Translations under genes and position numbers: made by a program | NCBI GenBank assembly: GCA_020444165.1 | Contig: JAHLLK010000052.1 | Location: 1-42,756, forward strand | Direction of reading: 5' to 3' | Source: Deltaproteobacteria bacterium | Lineage (GTDB): Bacteria; Desulfobacterota; Desulfarculia; Desulfarculales; Desulfarculaceae | DNA: 42,756 nucleotides | Notes under the pieces: model-generated | Database searches by the model: none | What the model was told of the DNA's origin: nothing | What the model saw: the letters and a program-made list of their open reading frames with translations, nothing else | Part shown: in pieces, positions 16,587-24,854 of the stretch | Numbering within the stretch: position 1 is the stretch's first letter | Layout: each line of letters starts with the position of its first letter

Positions 16587-17121
16587 GCGGCCTTGCCGCA
16601 ACGCGGGAGCCCTCTGGCCCGGCGGTTTTTTCGCACCGTGAATAAAATGTGTGCTCTCTAGCGAAAAATCGTGAGTCGTTTCTTTTAAGCTAGTGTTTTC
16701 GGCTATTATGGGTTAATGATGGGATAACGAAGCGGAAGCGGGATTCAGCGTGCGGCTCCCCGTGACGCCGCTTTGCTTGGGCGCGGTCCGGGAGCCTTTC
16801 CGGACGGCGCAAGACCGGGGAGGGAAGGCACTCCGGACCGCACGACCCGGGGAACAGGGTTCCCGGGCCGGGTCCGGGGTGAGGGCTCCCGGGGGTAGAA
16901 GGGGGATCACTCATCACGAGGCAGCCGGAGCGCGGAGCCTGACCATTTGGTCTGCTCCCGTTCCGTATCATGCCTGGGGCCGAGGCGGCAGCCGCCGCCC
17001 TTGGCCAGCCTGCACCATCTTGGCGGTCCAACCCTGGACCCCCCAACCCCTGACGCGGACCGGCCGCGGCGCGCAGCGCTTCGGGCCGGCGTGGTGTTTC
17101 CCGGGCGGAAAACCCGGCAAC
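16587..17121. other. Non-coding stretch without a supportable gene
   Basis: An AT-richer patch at 16635-16735 contains TATTAT at 16704-16709 and the short direct repeat ATGGG either side of TTAATG, and could hold a promoter for the downstream kinase. The GC-rich remainder has modest inverted repeats (for example GTCCGG/CCGGAC at about 16786-16806 and GGGAAC/GTTCCC near 16850-16868). No open frame here has coding character. Confidence 0.5.
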
Positions 17122-17233
17122 GCCGGGTGGCCGGGCCGGGTGACTGGGCCAGGTGGCCGGGCCAGGTGACTGGGCCGGGTGGCCGGGCCGGGTGGCCGGG
17201 CCGGGTGACCGGGCCAGGTGACTGGGCCGGGGG
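17122..17233. repeat. 13-bp minisatellite before the four-PAS kinase
   Basis: Seven complete units of the form GGGCC(A/G)GGTG(A/G)C(C/T) run from 17133 to 17223 with exact 13-base periodicity (17133, 17146, 17159, 17172, 17185, 17198, 17211), flanked by partial units at 17122-17132 and 17224-17233. Variants alternate between GGTGGCC and GGTGACT endings. The unit is not a multiple of three and lies about 70 bases before the kinase start codon. Confidence 0.9.
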
Positions 17234-17305
17234 CGCCCCGACAGGCGGGGGCATCCCCCCCGCGGTTGGCGTTGCAGGCATAAGCTTTTGGGAGGTGAGC
17301 CAGGC

Positions 17306-20068
17306 ATGGAAAGAGGCCCTCAGCGGACGCTGCACGTCCATTCCCCCGCCAGCCCCTCCCGGGTCATCCGGCCCATCCAGAGTTGCTCCGCCGCCGCTTC
17401 CCTGGCCCTTTTGCCCTTGCCCATGCTGGAACTGGACCCGGCCGGCGGGCTGATTTACGCCAACCCCGCCGCGGCCCGCCTCTGGGACCGCGCGGCCCAG
17501 ACCCTCACCGGCAAGACCCTGGACGATCTGTTCCAACCCTGCGCCAGCACCACGCCCTTTTTCGAGCACTGGGCCGGTGCCGGCTTGGAGAGCGGCGCAG
17601 GCGCAGCCGGCGAGGTGCGCCTGCGGAACCCGGGCCAGGCCGGCGTTTTCTGGCTGGAGGCCCGCCCCCGCTTTGACCAGGCCGGCCGCCTGCTCTCGGT
17701 GGTGGCCAGCCTGCACCAGCAACCGGACCGCACCCCGGCGAGCCCCCGCCCCGGCGGCGCGCCCCAGGACCTGGACCTGTTCCTGGAGGGGGTGGAAGAC
17801 CTGGTCTACTCCCTAAGCCTGGAGGGCGCCCTCACCCGGGTGAACCAGGCGGCCGAGATCCTCACCGGCCACAGCCGCGCCGACCTCCTGGCCCGCCCGA
17901 GCCTCTGGCGGGAGCTCTTGCACCCCGAAGACCGCGAAGTGGTGGACTGGTTTTTTGCCAAACATCCCCGGGGGGTGGCCTATTATGACCAGGAGTTCCG
18001 CCTCAAGACCGCCGAGGGCGACTGGGCCTGGATCGCCGCCCGCATGGTGGGCATCAAGGAGCCCGCGGGCGGCTTTGCCGGCTACCACTGCCTGGGCCGC
18101 GACATCACCGGCCTGAAGCTGGCCGAGGAGCGTTACCGCGGCCTGTTCGAGAAGCTTTCCGACGCCGCCCTGGTGGTGGACCAGGAAACCGGGATCATTT
18201 TGAACGCCAACCAGCGCACCGAGGTGATGCTGGCCGCCCCCCGCCACCAGATCGTGGGCATGGATTGCCGCGGCATGTTCCCCCGCCACCGCGGCGAGGC
18301 GGTGCACCGCGAGATCTGCCGCCTCATCGCGGCCGGCGGCCGGGTGGAGCTGGAGTCCGAGGTGCTCCGGGGCGACGGACGCACCTGCCCGGTGACCATC
18401 AGCGCCACCCTGGTGCCCCTGGGCGGCCGCCAGCACCTATTGGAGGTCTTCCGCGACGACAGCGAGCGCCGCGCCGCGGCCCAGGCCCTCGGGGCCTCGG
18501 AACGCCGCTACCGCGAGCTCTACCTCTCCTCGCTGCGGCGGGAGCAGCTCTACGAGTCCCTGCTTAACGGCACCCCGGACGCGGTGGTGATCTACGACCT
18601 CTCCAGCCGGGCCACCTACGTCAACCCGGCCTTCGAGCGCATCTTCGGCTACTCCCTGGAAGCGCTCCGGGCCCAGGCCCCCGAGTTCGTGCCCCCGGCC
18701 GAGCAGGCCGCGGACCAGGAGACCAAGCGGAATGTGCTGGCCGGCCAACCGGTGCAGGGCCTGGAGACCCGCCGCCGCACGGCGGACGGCCGCCTCCTGG
18801 AGGTGGCCATGTCGGCCTCGCGCTACCAGGACCACCGCGGCGAGCCCGCCGGCATAGTGGTCTTTTTGCGGGATATCACCCAGACCAACCGCCTGGAGCG
18901 CGAGCTGCGCCACGCCCAGAAGATGGAGGCCGTGGGCACCCTGGCCTCGGGCATTGCCCACGACTTCAACAACATCCTCCAGAGCATCGGCGGCTTTACC
19001 CAGCTCATGCTGCGCGAGGAAAGCCTCTCGGCCAGGCACCGCCGCTACCTGGACCAGGTGGACCACGCCGGCCGCCAGGCCGCCGAGCTGATCAAGGGCC
19101 TGTTGACCTTCAGCCGCCGGGTCACCCCGGAGCTGAAGCCCCTGGCGGTCAACCAGGTGGTGCGCCAGTCGGTCAAGATGCTGGAGCGCTTCATCCCCAA
19201 GATGATCGAGATCAGGACCGACCTGGACCCCGGCCTCTGGCCGGTCATGGGCGACGAGATCCAGGTCGAGCAGGTGCTCATCAACCTGGGCACCAACGCC
19301 AAGGACGCCATGCCCCAGGGCGGCAAGCTCAGCTTCCTCACCCGCAACCGCCGCCTGGAACGGGAGGACTGCCTGGGCCTGCCCGGCCTCGCCCCGGGCT
19401 TCTACGTGGAGCTGACCGTGCGGGACTCCGGCCAGGGCATCCCCCCGGAGCTGATTCCCCACATCTTCGAACCGTTCTTCACCACCAAGGGCGTGGGCCA
19501 GGGCACCGGCTTGGGGCTCTCCACCGTGTACGGCGCGGTCAAGAGCCACGGCGGGCACGTGTCCTGCCATAGCTCGCCCGGCCAGGGCGCCGTGTTCGTG
19601 GTCCATCTGCCCGCCGTGCCCGGCAGGCCCGACGCCGACCAGGCCCCGGCCGGGCCAGCCCCCGACCCGGCCCGCCCCGGCCGCGGACAGGGCATCCTCC
19701 TGGTGGATGACGATCCCGCCATCCTCACCGTGAACCGGGAGCTGTTGGAGGACTCGGGCTTCCAGGTCTTCACCGCCCGCAGCGGCGAGGAGGCCCTCAC
19801 CCACTTCACCGCCCGGCCCGCCAGCATCAAGCTGGTGGTGCTGGATCTGGGCATGCCCGGCATGGGGGGGCATGAGTGCCTGGAACGCCTGCGGAAACTG
19901 GACCCCGGCCTGCCGGTCATCGTGGCCACCGGCTACGCCCAGAATTGCGAAAAGGGCGGCCCGTCCCTGGGGCCCGTGGCGGCGCTCTTGACCAAACCCT
20001 ACCGCCTCAACCGTCTTTTGGAGACCATTGTCGACCTGCTGGACGGCGCGCCAGCGGAAAACAATTAA
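17306..20068 (+). CDS. Cytoplasmic hybrid histidine kinase with four PAS domains and a receiver
   Basis: 920-aa kinase without transmembrane segments. PAS domains begin near residues 37, 155, 277 and 415; the third and fourth have the typical [12 protein letters not shown] and [19 protein letters not shown]. The DHp helix carries His552 in [10 protein letters not shown]. The HATPase is complete (N box [11 protein letters not shown] near 656, DSGQGIP near 706, [15 protein letters not shown] near 735). The receiver has its acidic DDD cluster near 798, Asp847 in [10 protein letters not shown] and Lys in [12 protein letters not shown] use the ATG at 17306, ten bases after GGGAGG; a TTG six codons earlier is in frame but overlaps that GGGAGG. 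It is closely similar in kinase and receiver to the protein at 4664-8440, and the two are probably paralogues with different sensory halves. Confidence 0.93.
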   Translation: MERGPQRTLHVHSPASPSRVIRPIQSCSAAASLALLPLPMLELDPAGGLIYANPAAARLWDRAAQTLTGKTLDDLFQPCASTTPFFEHWAGAGLESGAGAAGEVRLRNPGQAGVFWLEARPRFDQAGRLLSVVASLHQQPDRTPASPRPGGAPQDLDLFLEGVEDLVYSLSLEGALTRVNQAAEILTGHSRADLLARPSLWRELLHPEDREVVDWFFAKHPRGVAYYDQEFRLKTAEGDWAWIAARMVGIKEPAGGFAGYHCLGRDITGLKLAEERYRGLFEKLSDAALVVDQETGIILNANQRTEVMLAAPRHQIVGMDCRGMFPRHRGEAVHREICRLIAAGGRVELESEVLRGDGRTCPVTISATLVPLGGRQHLLEVFRDDSERRAAAQALGASERRYRELYLSSLRREQLYESLLNGTPDAVVIYDLSSRATYVNPAFERIFGYSLEALRAQAPEFVPPAEQAADQETKRNVLAGQPVQGLETRRRTADGRLLEVAMSASRYQDHRGEPAGIVVFLRDITQTNRLERELRHAQKMEAVGTLASGIAHDFNNILQSIGGFTQLMLREESLSARHRRYLDQVDHAGRQAAELIKGLLTFSRRVTPELKPLAVNQVVRQSVKMLERFIPKMIEIRTDLDPGLWPVMGDEIQVEQVLINLGTNAKDAMPQGGKLSFLTRNRRLEREDCLGLPGLAPGFYVELTVRDSGQGIPPELIPHIFEPFFTTKGVGQGTGLGLSTVYGAVKSHGGHVSCHSSPGQGAVFVVHLPAVPGRPDADQAPAGPAPDPARPGRGQGILLVDDDPAILTVNRELLEDSGFQVFTARSGEEALTHFTARPASIKLVVLDLGMPGMGGHECLERLRKLDPGLPVIVATGYAQNCEKGGPSLGPVAALLTKPYRLNRLLETIVDLLDGAPAENN

Positions 20069-20087
20069 AACTCTCCTTGCAGGAGTG

Positions 20088-20119
20088 GGGGCGCTTTTCC
20101 CGGCCGGGGAAAGCGCCCC
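20088..20119 (+). terminator. Strong hairpin after the four-PAS kinase
   Basis: A 14-bp stem (20088-20101 with 20106-20119, one G-T wobble, loop GGCC) begins 20 bases after the stop codon. It is followed by TCTGGATTCTTTCC rather than a clean T tract, so it may be a terminator or an RNA-stabilising hairpin. Confidence 0.5.
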
Positions 20120-20255
20120 TCTGGATTCTTTCCCCACCCCCCGCCCCTTCCTTGCCGCCGGCCATCCGGCCTGATATCTTGGGGCAATCGCCGGCCTTTT
20201 GCGCGTCCGGGCCGGCGGGGGGGTAGGTTTGCGGCCGGTGACCGCGGGAGCGACC

Positions 20256-21113
20256 ATGCCCAAGGTTGTGATCTTCATCCTGTTCCTGGCCCTGGCCGCC
20301 GGCATGCTTTGGTGGGCCGGCGCCTGGCGTTTCAGCAGCCAGGTGGGCCGCTTCCGGCGGCGCCTCTGGGCCGACGCCGGTCTGCCTCCCCTGCCGGACC
20401 TGGACTCGGACGCGGCGCGCGCCCTGCCGCCTCCCGTGCTGGCCTACTTCCAAAAAGTGCTGCCTCCCGGCCGAGTCCGTCCTATCATAGGCGCGGAGTT
20501 GACCCAGAACGGCTTTTTCCGCCTGGAGCCCGAAAGCCCCTGGCTGGCCACCGCCGGCCGGCAGGATTTCGTGGCCCGGCCGCCCGGCTTCTTCTGGGGC
20601 GGACAGGTGCAGCTCTCTTCCTGGCTGGACCTGGAAGGCTGGGAGCGCTACCACGCCCGCCGCGGTGAAGTGCGGGGCAGCTTCCTGGGCCTGGTGCCGC
20701 TGCTGGCCCACGCCGGGCCCGAAGCCGACCGCTCCGAGCTGCTCCACTGGCTGGCCGGGGCCGTGTGGGCGCCCTCGGCCCTGTGGCCCGGCCAAGGCCT
20801 CTCCTGGGAGGCCGGCCCGGACCCGGAATCGGCCCGGGTGATCCTGGAGGACGGCCCCCTCCAGGTGAGCGGCGTGTTCCGCTTCCGCGTCACCGGTGAG
20901 CTTGAGAGCTTCACCACCGAGGGACGCTGCCGTTTCGGCCCCGAAGGCCGCCCCGAGCCCCTGCCCTGGCGCATGCGCTATGGCCAGTGGCAACAATATC
21001 AGGGCTGGCTTCTGCCCGGCCGGGCCGAAGCCGCCTGGCTGCCCCCCGGCGGCGCCCTGGCCCATCTCCGCGTGGAACTGACGAGCATACAGTATGAATT
21101 CAGCGAAGAGTAA
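20256..21113 (+). CDS. DUF6544-like protein, membrane-anchored
   Basis: 285-aa protein with one N-terminal hydrophobic helix (VVIFILFLALAAGMLWWAG), then LPPPVLAYFQKVLPPGRVRP, PPGFFWGGQVQL, ELLHWLAGAVWAPSALW and a C-terminal WRMRYGQWQQYQGWLLPGRA. This order of conserved blocks resembles DUF6544, a family of unknown function. The ATG at 20256 follows GGGAG; codons upstream are in frame but lack a ribosome binding site. The next gene (trmJ) starts 32 bases after its stop, so co-transcription is likely without any obvious functional link. The family call is from memory of the motif order. Confidence 0.68.
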   Translation: MPKVVIFILFLALAAGMLWWAGAWRFSSQVGRFRRRLWADAGLPPLPDLDSDAARALPPPVLAYFQKVLPPGRVRPIIGAELTQNGFFRLEPESPWLATAGRQDFVARPPGFFWGGQVQLSSWLDLEGWERYHARRGEVRGSFLGLVPLLAHAGPEADRSELLHWLAGAVWAPSALWPGQGLSWEAGPDPESARVILEDGPLQVSGVFRFRVTGELESFTTEGRCRFGPEGRPEPLPWRMRYGQWQQYQGWLLPGRAEAAWLPPGGALAHLRVELTSIQYEFSEE

Positions 21114-21145
21114 CCCAATCATTGCCAATTCTCCAGGTGACCTCC

Positions 21146-21913
21146 ATGCTGGCTAGTCTGGCCAACCTGGACGTGGTCCTGGTGCGCCCCAAGCTGGCCG
21201 AGAACGTCGGCGCCGCCGCCCGGGCCATCGGCAACATGGGCCTCGGCTGCCTCAAGGTGGTATTGCCCGCCAGCCTGAGCCAAGGCCCCATGCGCGCCCT
21301 GGCCACCGGCCACGGCGGCCTGGTGCTGGACGCCATGACCACCCACCCCAGCCTGGATGACGCCCTGGCCGATTGCCACCACGCCGTGGCCACCACCGCC
21401 CGGCTCGGCGACAACCGCGGCTCCCTCATGAGCCCCCGCGCCGCCGCCCCGGAAATCCTCGCATGGGCGGCCGAAGAACGCGTGGCCCTACTCTTCGGCC
21501 CCGAAGACCGCGGCCTCACCACCCCCGAACTCGACCGGGCCCGGCTGTCCCTCAATATCCCCACCAGCGAGTCCTCCAGCCTCAACCTGGCCCAGGCCGT
21601 CATGGTACTGGCCTACGAACTCCGTAACACCGCCCTGGATCTCGCCCACCAAACCGCCCGCGGCGCCCTCCACCCCAAACCCGCCCCCCTGGGCGAACAA
21701 CTGGCCCTCCTGGAACACCTCACCACCGCCCTGGTGGCCATCAATAAATTGCCCGCCTCCAACCCCGGCCACTTCATGCGAGTCCTCAAACAACCCCTGG
21801 AACGCGCCGGAATGACTAAACGCGAAGTCCGCGCCTGGCGCGGCGTCGCCCGCCAGATCCTGTGGCTGGCGGGGAAGAAGGAGGAGGGAGAGGGGGAGGG
21901 AGAGGGAGTGTAG
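21146..21913 (+). CDS. trmJ: tRNA/rRNA 2'-O-methyltransferase, TrmJ type (SPOUT)
   Basis: 255-aa SPOUT methyltransferase. The three knot motifs are present: VRPKLAENVGAAARAIGNMG (motif 1), ALLFGPEDRGLTTPEL (motif 2) and LNIPTSESSSLNLAQAVM (motif 3). The C-terminal helical extension (LLEHLTTALVAINKLP to RQILWLAGK) matches TrmJ, which methylates position 32 of tRNA; other TrmH-family RNA targets are possible. I start at the ATG at 21146 because AGGTGA lies five bases upstream. The tail ends in an odd Glu/Gly run (EEGEGEGEGV) next to repeat copy 4, which suggests the element's insertion or decay altered the last codons. Confidence 0.87.
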   Translation: MLASLANLDVVLVRPKLAENVGAAARAIGNMGLGCLKVVLPASLSQGPMRALATGHGGLVLDAMTTHPSLDDALADCHHAVATTARLGDNRGSLMSPRAAAPEILAWAAEERVALLFGPEDRGLTTPELDRARLSLNIPTSESSSLNLAQAVMVLAYELRNTALDLAHQTARGALHPKPAPLGEQLALLEHLTTALVAINKLPASNPGHFMRVLKQPLERAGMTKREVRAWRGVARQILWLAGKKEEGEGEGEGV

Positions 21914-21916
21914 GAA

Positions 21917-21980
21917 TGTGGGGGAAACCCTTTCCTTTTGAAGCCAAAAGGAAAGGGTTTCCCCCACACCCCCTTCCTAA
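21917..21980 (-). repeat. Hairpin repeat element, copy 4
   Basis: A 24-bp perfect stem, 21917-21940 with 21945-21968 and loop AAGC, starts four bases after the trmJ stop codon. CCCCCACACCCCCTTCC on the right matches the minus-strand reading of the family lead (GGGGGTGTGGGGG), so the element is antisense to trmJ. The stem carries AAACCCTTTCC instead of AAGGACC, with both arms changed together, so pairing is preserved. Confidence 0.85.
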
Positions 21981-22092
21981 AGGAAAAGCGTATTCTGGGC
22001 AAGCCCTTGGCTGGTAGCGACTGGCGATCGCCCTTGGCCAAGGGCGGACCGCCGCGTTGACGCGCCCAAGGGACCCGTTCCCTGCGGCCCTG

Positions 22093-22168
22093 CTTCGGGA
22101 GCGGGCGAGGTAACGTGCGGAGGACAACCTCGCCCGACCCGCATTGGCAGCCGCGGCACGCGGCCTAT
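22093..22168 (-). repeat. Repeat family 2, solo copy
   Basis: Read on the minus strand: ATAGGCCGCGTGCCGCGGCT, then GCGGGTCGGGCGAGGTTG, TCCTCCGCAC and GCTCCCGAAG, following the array units at 1-490 closely through the first 40 bases. It occupies most of the gap between trmJ and the crotonase gene, together with repeat copy 4; the intervening 21985-22090 holds no supportable gene. Confidence 0.8.
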
Positions 22169-22214
22169 GGTGAATTAGTTTTCACCAACTATGAACTCAT
22201 AGCTGGAGGATGTC

Positions 22215-22997
22215 ATGAGCCAAGCGACCGTGCAGCTGGAGCGCATGGACGGGGTGGCCCTGGTCTGGCTGAACCGACCCGAGGCCTACAATGCCTTTGA
22301 CCTGCCCACCATCGGGGCCCTGGCCACCCGGCTCATGGACCTGGCTCGGGACTCCGGCGTGAGAGCCGTGGTGCTGGGCGGCCGGGGCCGGGCCTTCTGC
22401 GCCGGCGGCGACCTGAAATGGGTCCTCAGCCAGCCCGGCAGCCCCGGCGCCGCCTTCCACCGCCTGGCCGCCAGCTACCACCAGGCCATCACCGAGATCC
22501 GCACCATGCCCAAACCGGTGGTGGCCGCGGTGCACGGCCCGGCGGCCGGCGGCGGCTTCTCCCTGGCCCTGGCCTGCGATTTCCGGGTGCTGGCCGACAC
22601 CGCGGTGCTGCGTCAGGCCTACACCTCCAACGGCCTGTGCATCGACGGCGGCGGCACCTTCACCCTGCCCCGCCTGGTGGGCCTGGCCCGCGCCCTGGAG
22701 ATCGCCGCCCTGGACCGGCCCATAAGCGCCGCGGACGCCCTGGCCTGGGGCCTGGCCACCCGGGTGGTGCCGGCCGACCGCTGCCTGGACGAGGCCCTGG
22801 AGCTGGTGCGGGAAATTCGCGGCCGCTCGTCGCACTCCTTCGCCCTGTCCAAGCTGCTCCTGAACGAGTCCTTCTCGCACAGCCTGGCCGAGCAGCTGGA
22901 GTTGGAGCGCCAGGGCTTGGTGGCCGCGGGGGAGCACCCCCACGGCCACGAAGGCATGACCGCCTTCACCGAAAAGCGCAAGCCGGACTTCTCCTGA
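22215..22997 (+). CDS. Enoyl-CoA hydratase/isomerase family protein
   Basis: 260-aa crotonase-fold enzyme acting on acyl-CoA thioesters. The oxyanion-hole motifs are intact (GRAFCAGGDL at 58-67 and HGPAAGGGFSLALACDF at 107-123). The two catalytic glutamates of classical enoyl-CoA hydratase are not present: the GGGxE position is Ser116, and the second site reads SNGLCIDGGGTFTLPRLVG with Asp144. This PDGG-like pattern is typical of isomerase-type members (PaaG or dienoyl-CoA isomerase-like), so isomerisation is more likely than hydration. GGAGG sits five bases before the ATG. It appears monocistronic, with no other beta-oxidation gene adjacent, so the substrate is open. Confidence 0.86.
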   Translation: MSQATVQLERMDGVALVWLNRPEAYNAFDLPTIGALATRLMDLARDSGVRAVVLGGRGRAFCAGGDLKWVLSQPGSPGAAFHRLAASYHQAITEIRTMPKPVVAAVHGPAAGGGFSLALACDFRVLADTAVLRQAYTSNGLCIDGGGTFTLPRLVGLARALEIAALDRPISAADALAWGLATRVVPADRCLDEALELVREIRGRSSHSFALSKLLLNESFSHSLAEQLELERQGLVAAGEHPHGHEGMTAFTEKRKPDFS

Positions 22998-23079
22998 GCC
23001 CGTCCCGGCGGCGGGGGGTCGGACTGCGGGGCACACGGGTCAGGCCAGGCAAGCGGAGGGGAGAGGGGGGAACCCGGGC

Positions 23080-23439
23080 ATGGCCGCAGGCTATCTTGAG
23101 TGTCCCTTTTGCGGCGCGGAGGCGCCGGATGGGCCGGTGCGGCCGGGGGTGGCCAGGTGCTTCGCCTGCCGCCGCGAATTCCCCCTGAACTGGAAAAGTG
23201 ACCTTGCGGCGGCCGAAGAGCTGTTGCGCACCAGCAATCAGGGCAACTTCCAGACCGGGCGGCTTTTGCGCACCGGGGTGCGGGAGACCCTCGTCTGCCC
23301 CCCTTGCGGGGAGAGCTGCGAGGCCCTGACGGACAGCCAGTTCACCGCGCCCCGGGAGGGCCCCTCTTGCGGCGGCGGATTCGCGCAGGGCCCGCCGCCT
23401 TCCGCCTGGTCCGGCGCTACTGGTGAGTGGTGGTGTTAA
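23080..23439 (+). CDS. Small zinc-ribbon protein
   Basis: 119-aa protein. An N-terminal zinc ribbon has CPFCG (8-12) paired with CFAC (28-31), and a second Cys cluster follows as LVCPPCGESC with a later PSCGGGF. The middle is helical and the tail (AQGPPPSAWSGATGEWWC) is low in conservation signals, so the true protein may effectively end sooner or be slightly degraded. It starts 82 bases after the crotonase gene on the same strand and overlaps the convergent gene at 23436-23765 by four bases. Function unknown; two zinc ribbons suggest nucleic-acid or protein binding. Confidence 0.6.
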   Translation: MAAGYLECPFCGAEAPDGPVRPGVARCFACRREFPLNWKSDLAAAEELLRTSNQGNFQTGRLLRTGVRETLVCPPCGESCEALTDSQFTAPREGPSCGGGFAQGPPPSAWSGATGEWWC

Positions 23440-23765
23440 TGGCGGGCTTGATTTTCTGGGCTCTGGAGATTTCCCTCGGCCGCTTCTGAGGCCGCCCCCA
23501 GCCCGGCCTCCGGGTCGGATGCGGCGGGGGAAGCGGCCCCGCGGCCGGCGCGGCGCCCGCGCCAGCGCCAGCGCCACACGGCCCAGAGGATCAGCCCGAA
23601 GGCCAGGGGCACCCCCACCACCCAGGCCAGGCGGGCCAGCCACACCACGAACTCCCGGGCTTCCAAGCCCTGGGCGTAGCGCGGCAAGGGCAGCCACACC
23701 GCCGCCACGATGACCAGGATCAGCCCCCGGGGCAGCCAGTACCCCAACCTCAGCTTGTCCCGCAC
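23436..23765 (-). CDS. Small membrane protein of unknown function
   Basis: 109-aa protein with two predicted transmembrane helices (about 12-26, GLILVIVAAVWLPLP, and about 43-66, LAWVVGVPLAFGLILWAVW), an arginine-rich cytoplasmic stretch WRWRGRRAGRG and a variable acidic tail. The GTG start at 23765 is favoured by GGAGG five bases upstream. It overlaps the convergent zinc-ribbon gene by four bases at their 3' ends. I recognise no family. Confidence 0.6.
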   Translation of the reverse strand: MRDKLRLGYWLPRGLILVIVAAVWLPLPRYAQGLEAREFVVWLARLAWVVGVPLAFGLILWAVWRWRWRGRRAGRGAASPAASDPEAGLGAASEAAEGNLQSPENQARH

Positions 23766-23879
23766 CCGCCCCTCCGCTTTAACCCGGATATTTCAGGAAG
23801 ACCGGGCGGCCGGCTGGGCCCGCGACTTCACTCCAACCTCAACGCAAATTTCAGGCCGCGTTCCCGTAAAATGAAACCT

Positions 23880-23980
23880 ATGAAGTTTTTTGGGGGGAGG
23901 GGGGTGTGGGGGGAGGGGGTCCTTTTTTTCAAAAAAGGACCCCCTCCCCCCACATCTTCCTCTTCCTCCGAAACACTCTC
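23880..23980 (+). repeat. Hairpin repeat element, copy 5
   Basis: ATGAAGTTTTTTGGGGGG leads into a 24-bp perfect stem, 23915-23938 with 23941-23964 (loop TC). The trailing end has TCCGAAACACTCTCC and touches the stop codon of the patatin gene, so the element is antisense to that gene. The left G tracts run 6, 6 and 6 bases before the stem's own G5. Confidence 0.92.
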
Positions 23981-23981
23981 C

Positions 23982-24821
23982 TCAAAGCAGCCGCGCCAGT
24001 TGTTCTTTGAGATATTCCTTGGCCGGGGCGGCTTGGCGGTAGATGGCCTCGGCTTTGTAGAATTCCAGGGCCCGCACCCCGGAGATGTCCACTTCCACCA
24101 GGATGTCCGGGCTGCGGTTTTTAAGTTTCTCGGTCAGGATGGCCTTTTGCATGATCTGGATGGATTGGAACACCGTGTCCAGGAGGGGCGGGATGCCGCC
24201 GTGGCGGATGGCTTTGTTCCGCATGACCCGGCTGCCCATCACGTCCACCCCCACCACCACCTCGGCCTTATCCAGCAGGAGGTCATAGGGCACCGGGTTC
24301 ACGCAGCTCCCGTCCACCAGCACCCGGTCGTCCAGGAGCACCGGGCACAGCACCACGGGGAGCGCCATGCTGGCCTTCAGGGCGGTCAAAAGGTCGCCGG
24401 AGTCGAAAACCACCTGCTCCCGGGCCCAGAAATCCGCGGCCACCACTTTGAGCGGCAGGCCCAGGTCCTCGAAGGTGGACACCCCCATCTGGGCGTAGAG
24501 GTATTCCAGGAAGCGCTCGCCCTTGATCAGCCCGCCGCCGCCGCCGAACTCCGGGTCGAACATCTCCACCAGCTTCCTGAGTTCGCGGCTGAAGATGATG
24601 TGCCGGAGCCGCTCCCCGGTGGAGGAGACAAAGCGCTTGACCTGTTCGCGCACCTCGGCCACGCTGCGGCCCGAGGCATACACCGCCGCCAGCACCGCGC
24701 CCATGGAACTGCCGGCCAGGATGGTGGGCCGCACCCCCAGCTCTTCGAAGGCCTCCAGCATCAGGACGTGGGCCAGGCATTTGGCGCCGCCGCCCCCCAG
24801 GGCCAGGCCGATGGTTTTCAT
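23982..24821 (-). CDS. Patatin-like phospholipase (RssA-like)
   Basis: 279-aa serine lipid acyl hydrolase. The oxyanion loop GGGGAK is at 9-14, the nucleophile Ser39 in GSSMG, and the second member of the catalytic dyad is Asp170 in LVDGSCVNPVP. The 280-residue length and the C-terminal VDISGVRALEFYKAEAIYRQ match the small RssA/YchK branch rather than secreted patatins; no signal peptide is seen. AAGGAG five bases before the ATG is a good ribosome binding site. It follows the amidohydrolase by 33 bases and is probably co-transcribed with it. Confidence 0.9.
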   Translation of the reverse strand: MKTIGLALGGGGAKCLAHVLMLEAFEELGVRPTILAGSSMGAVLAAVYASGRSVAEVREQVKRFVSSTGERLRHIIFSRELRKLVEMFDPEFGGGGGLIKGERFLEYLYAQMGVSTFEDLGLPLKVVAADFWAREQVVFDSGDLLTALKASMALPVVLCPVLLDDRVLVDGSCVNPVPYDLLLDKAEVVVGVDVMGSRVMRNKAIRHGGIPPLLDTVFQSIQIMQKAILTEKLKNRSPDILVEVDISGVRALEFYKAEAIYRQAAPAKEYLKEQLARLL

Positions 24822-24854
24822 CGCCGCTCCTTCCCGCGGGCCGTACCGCCCGGT

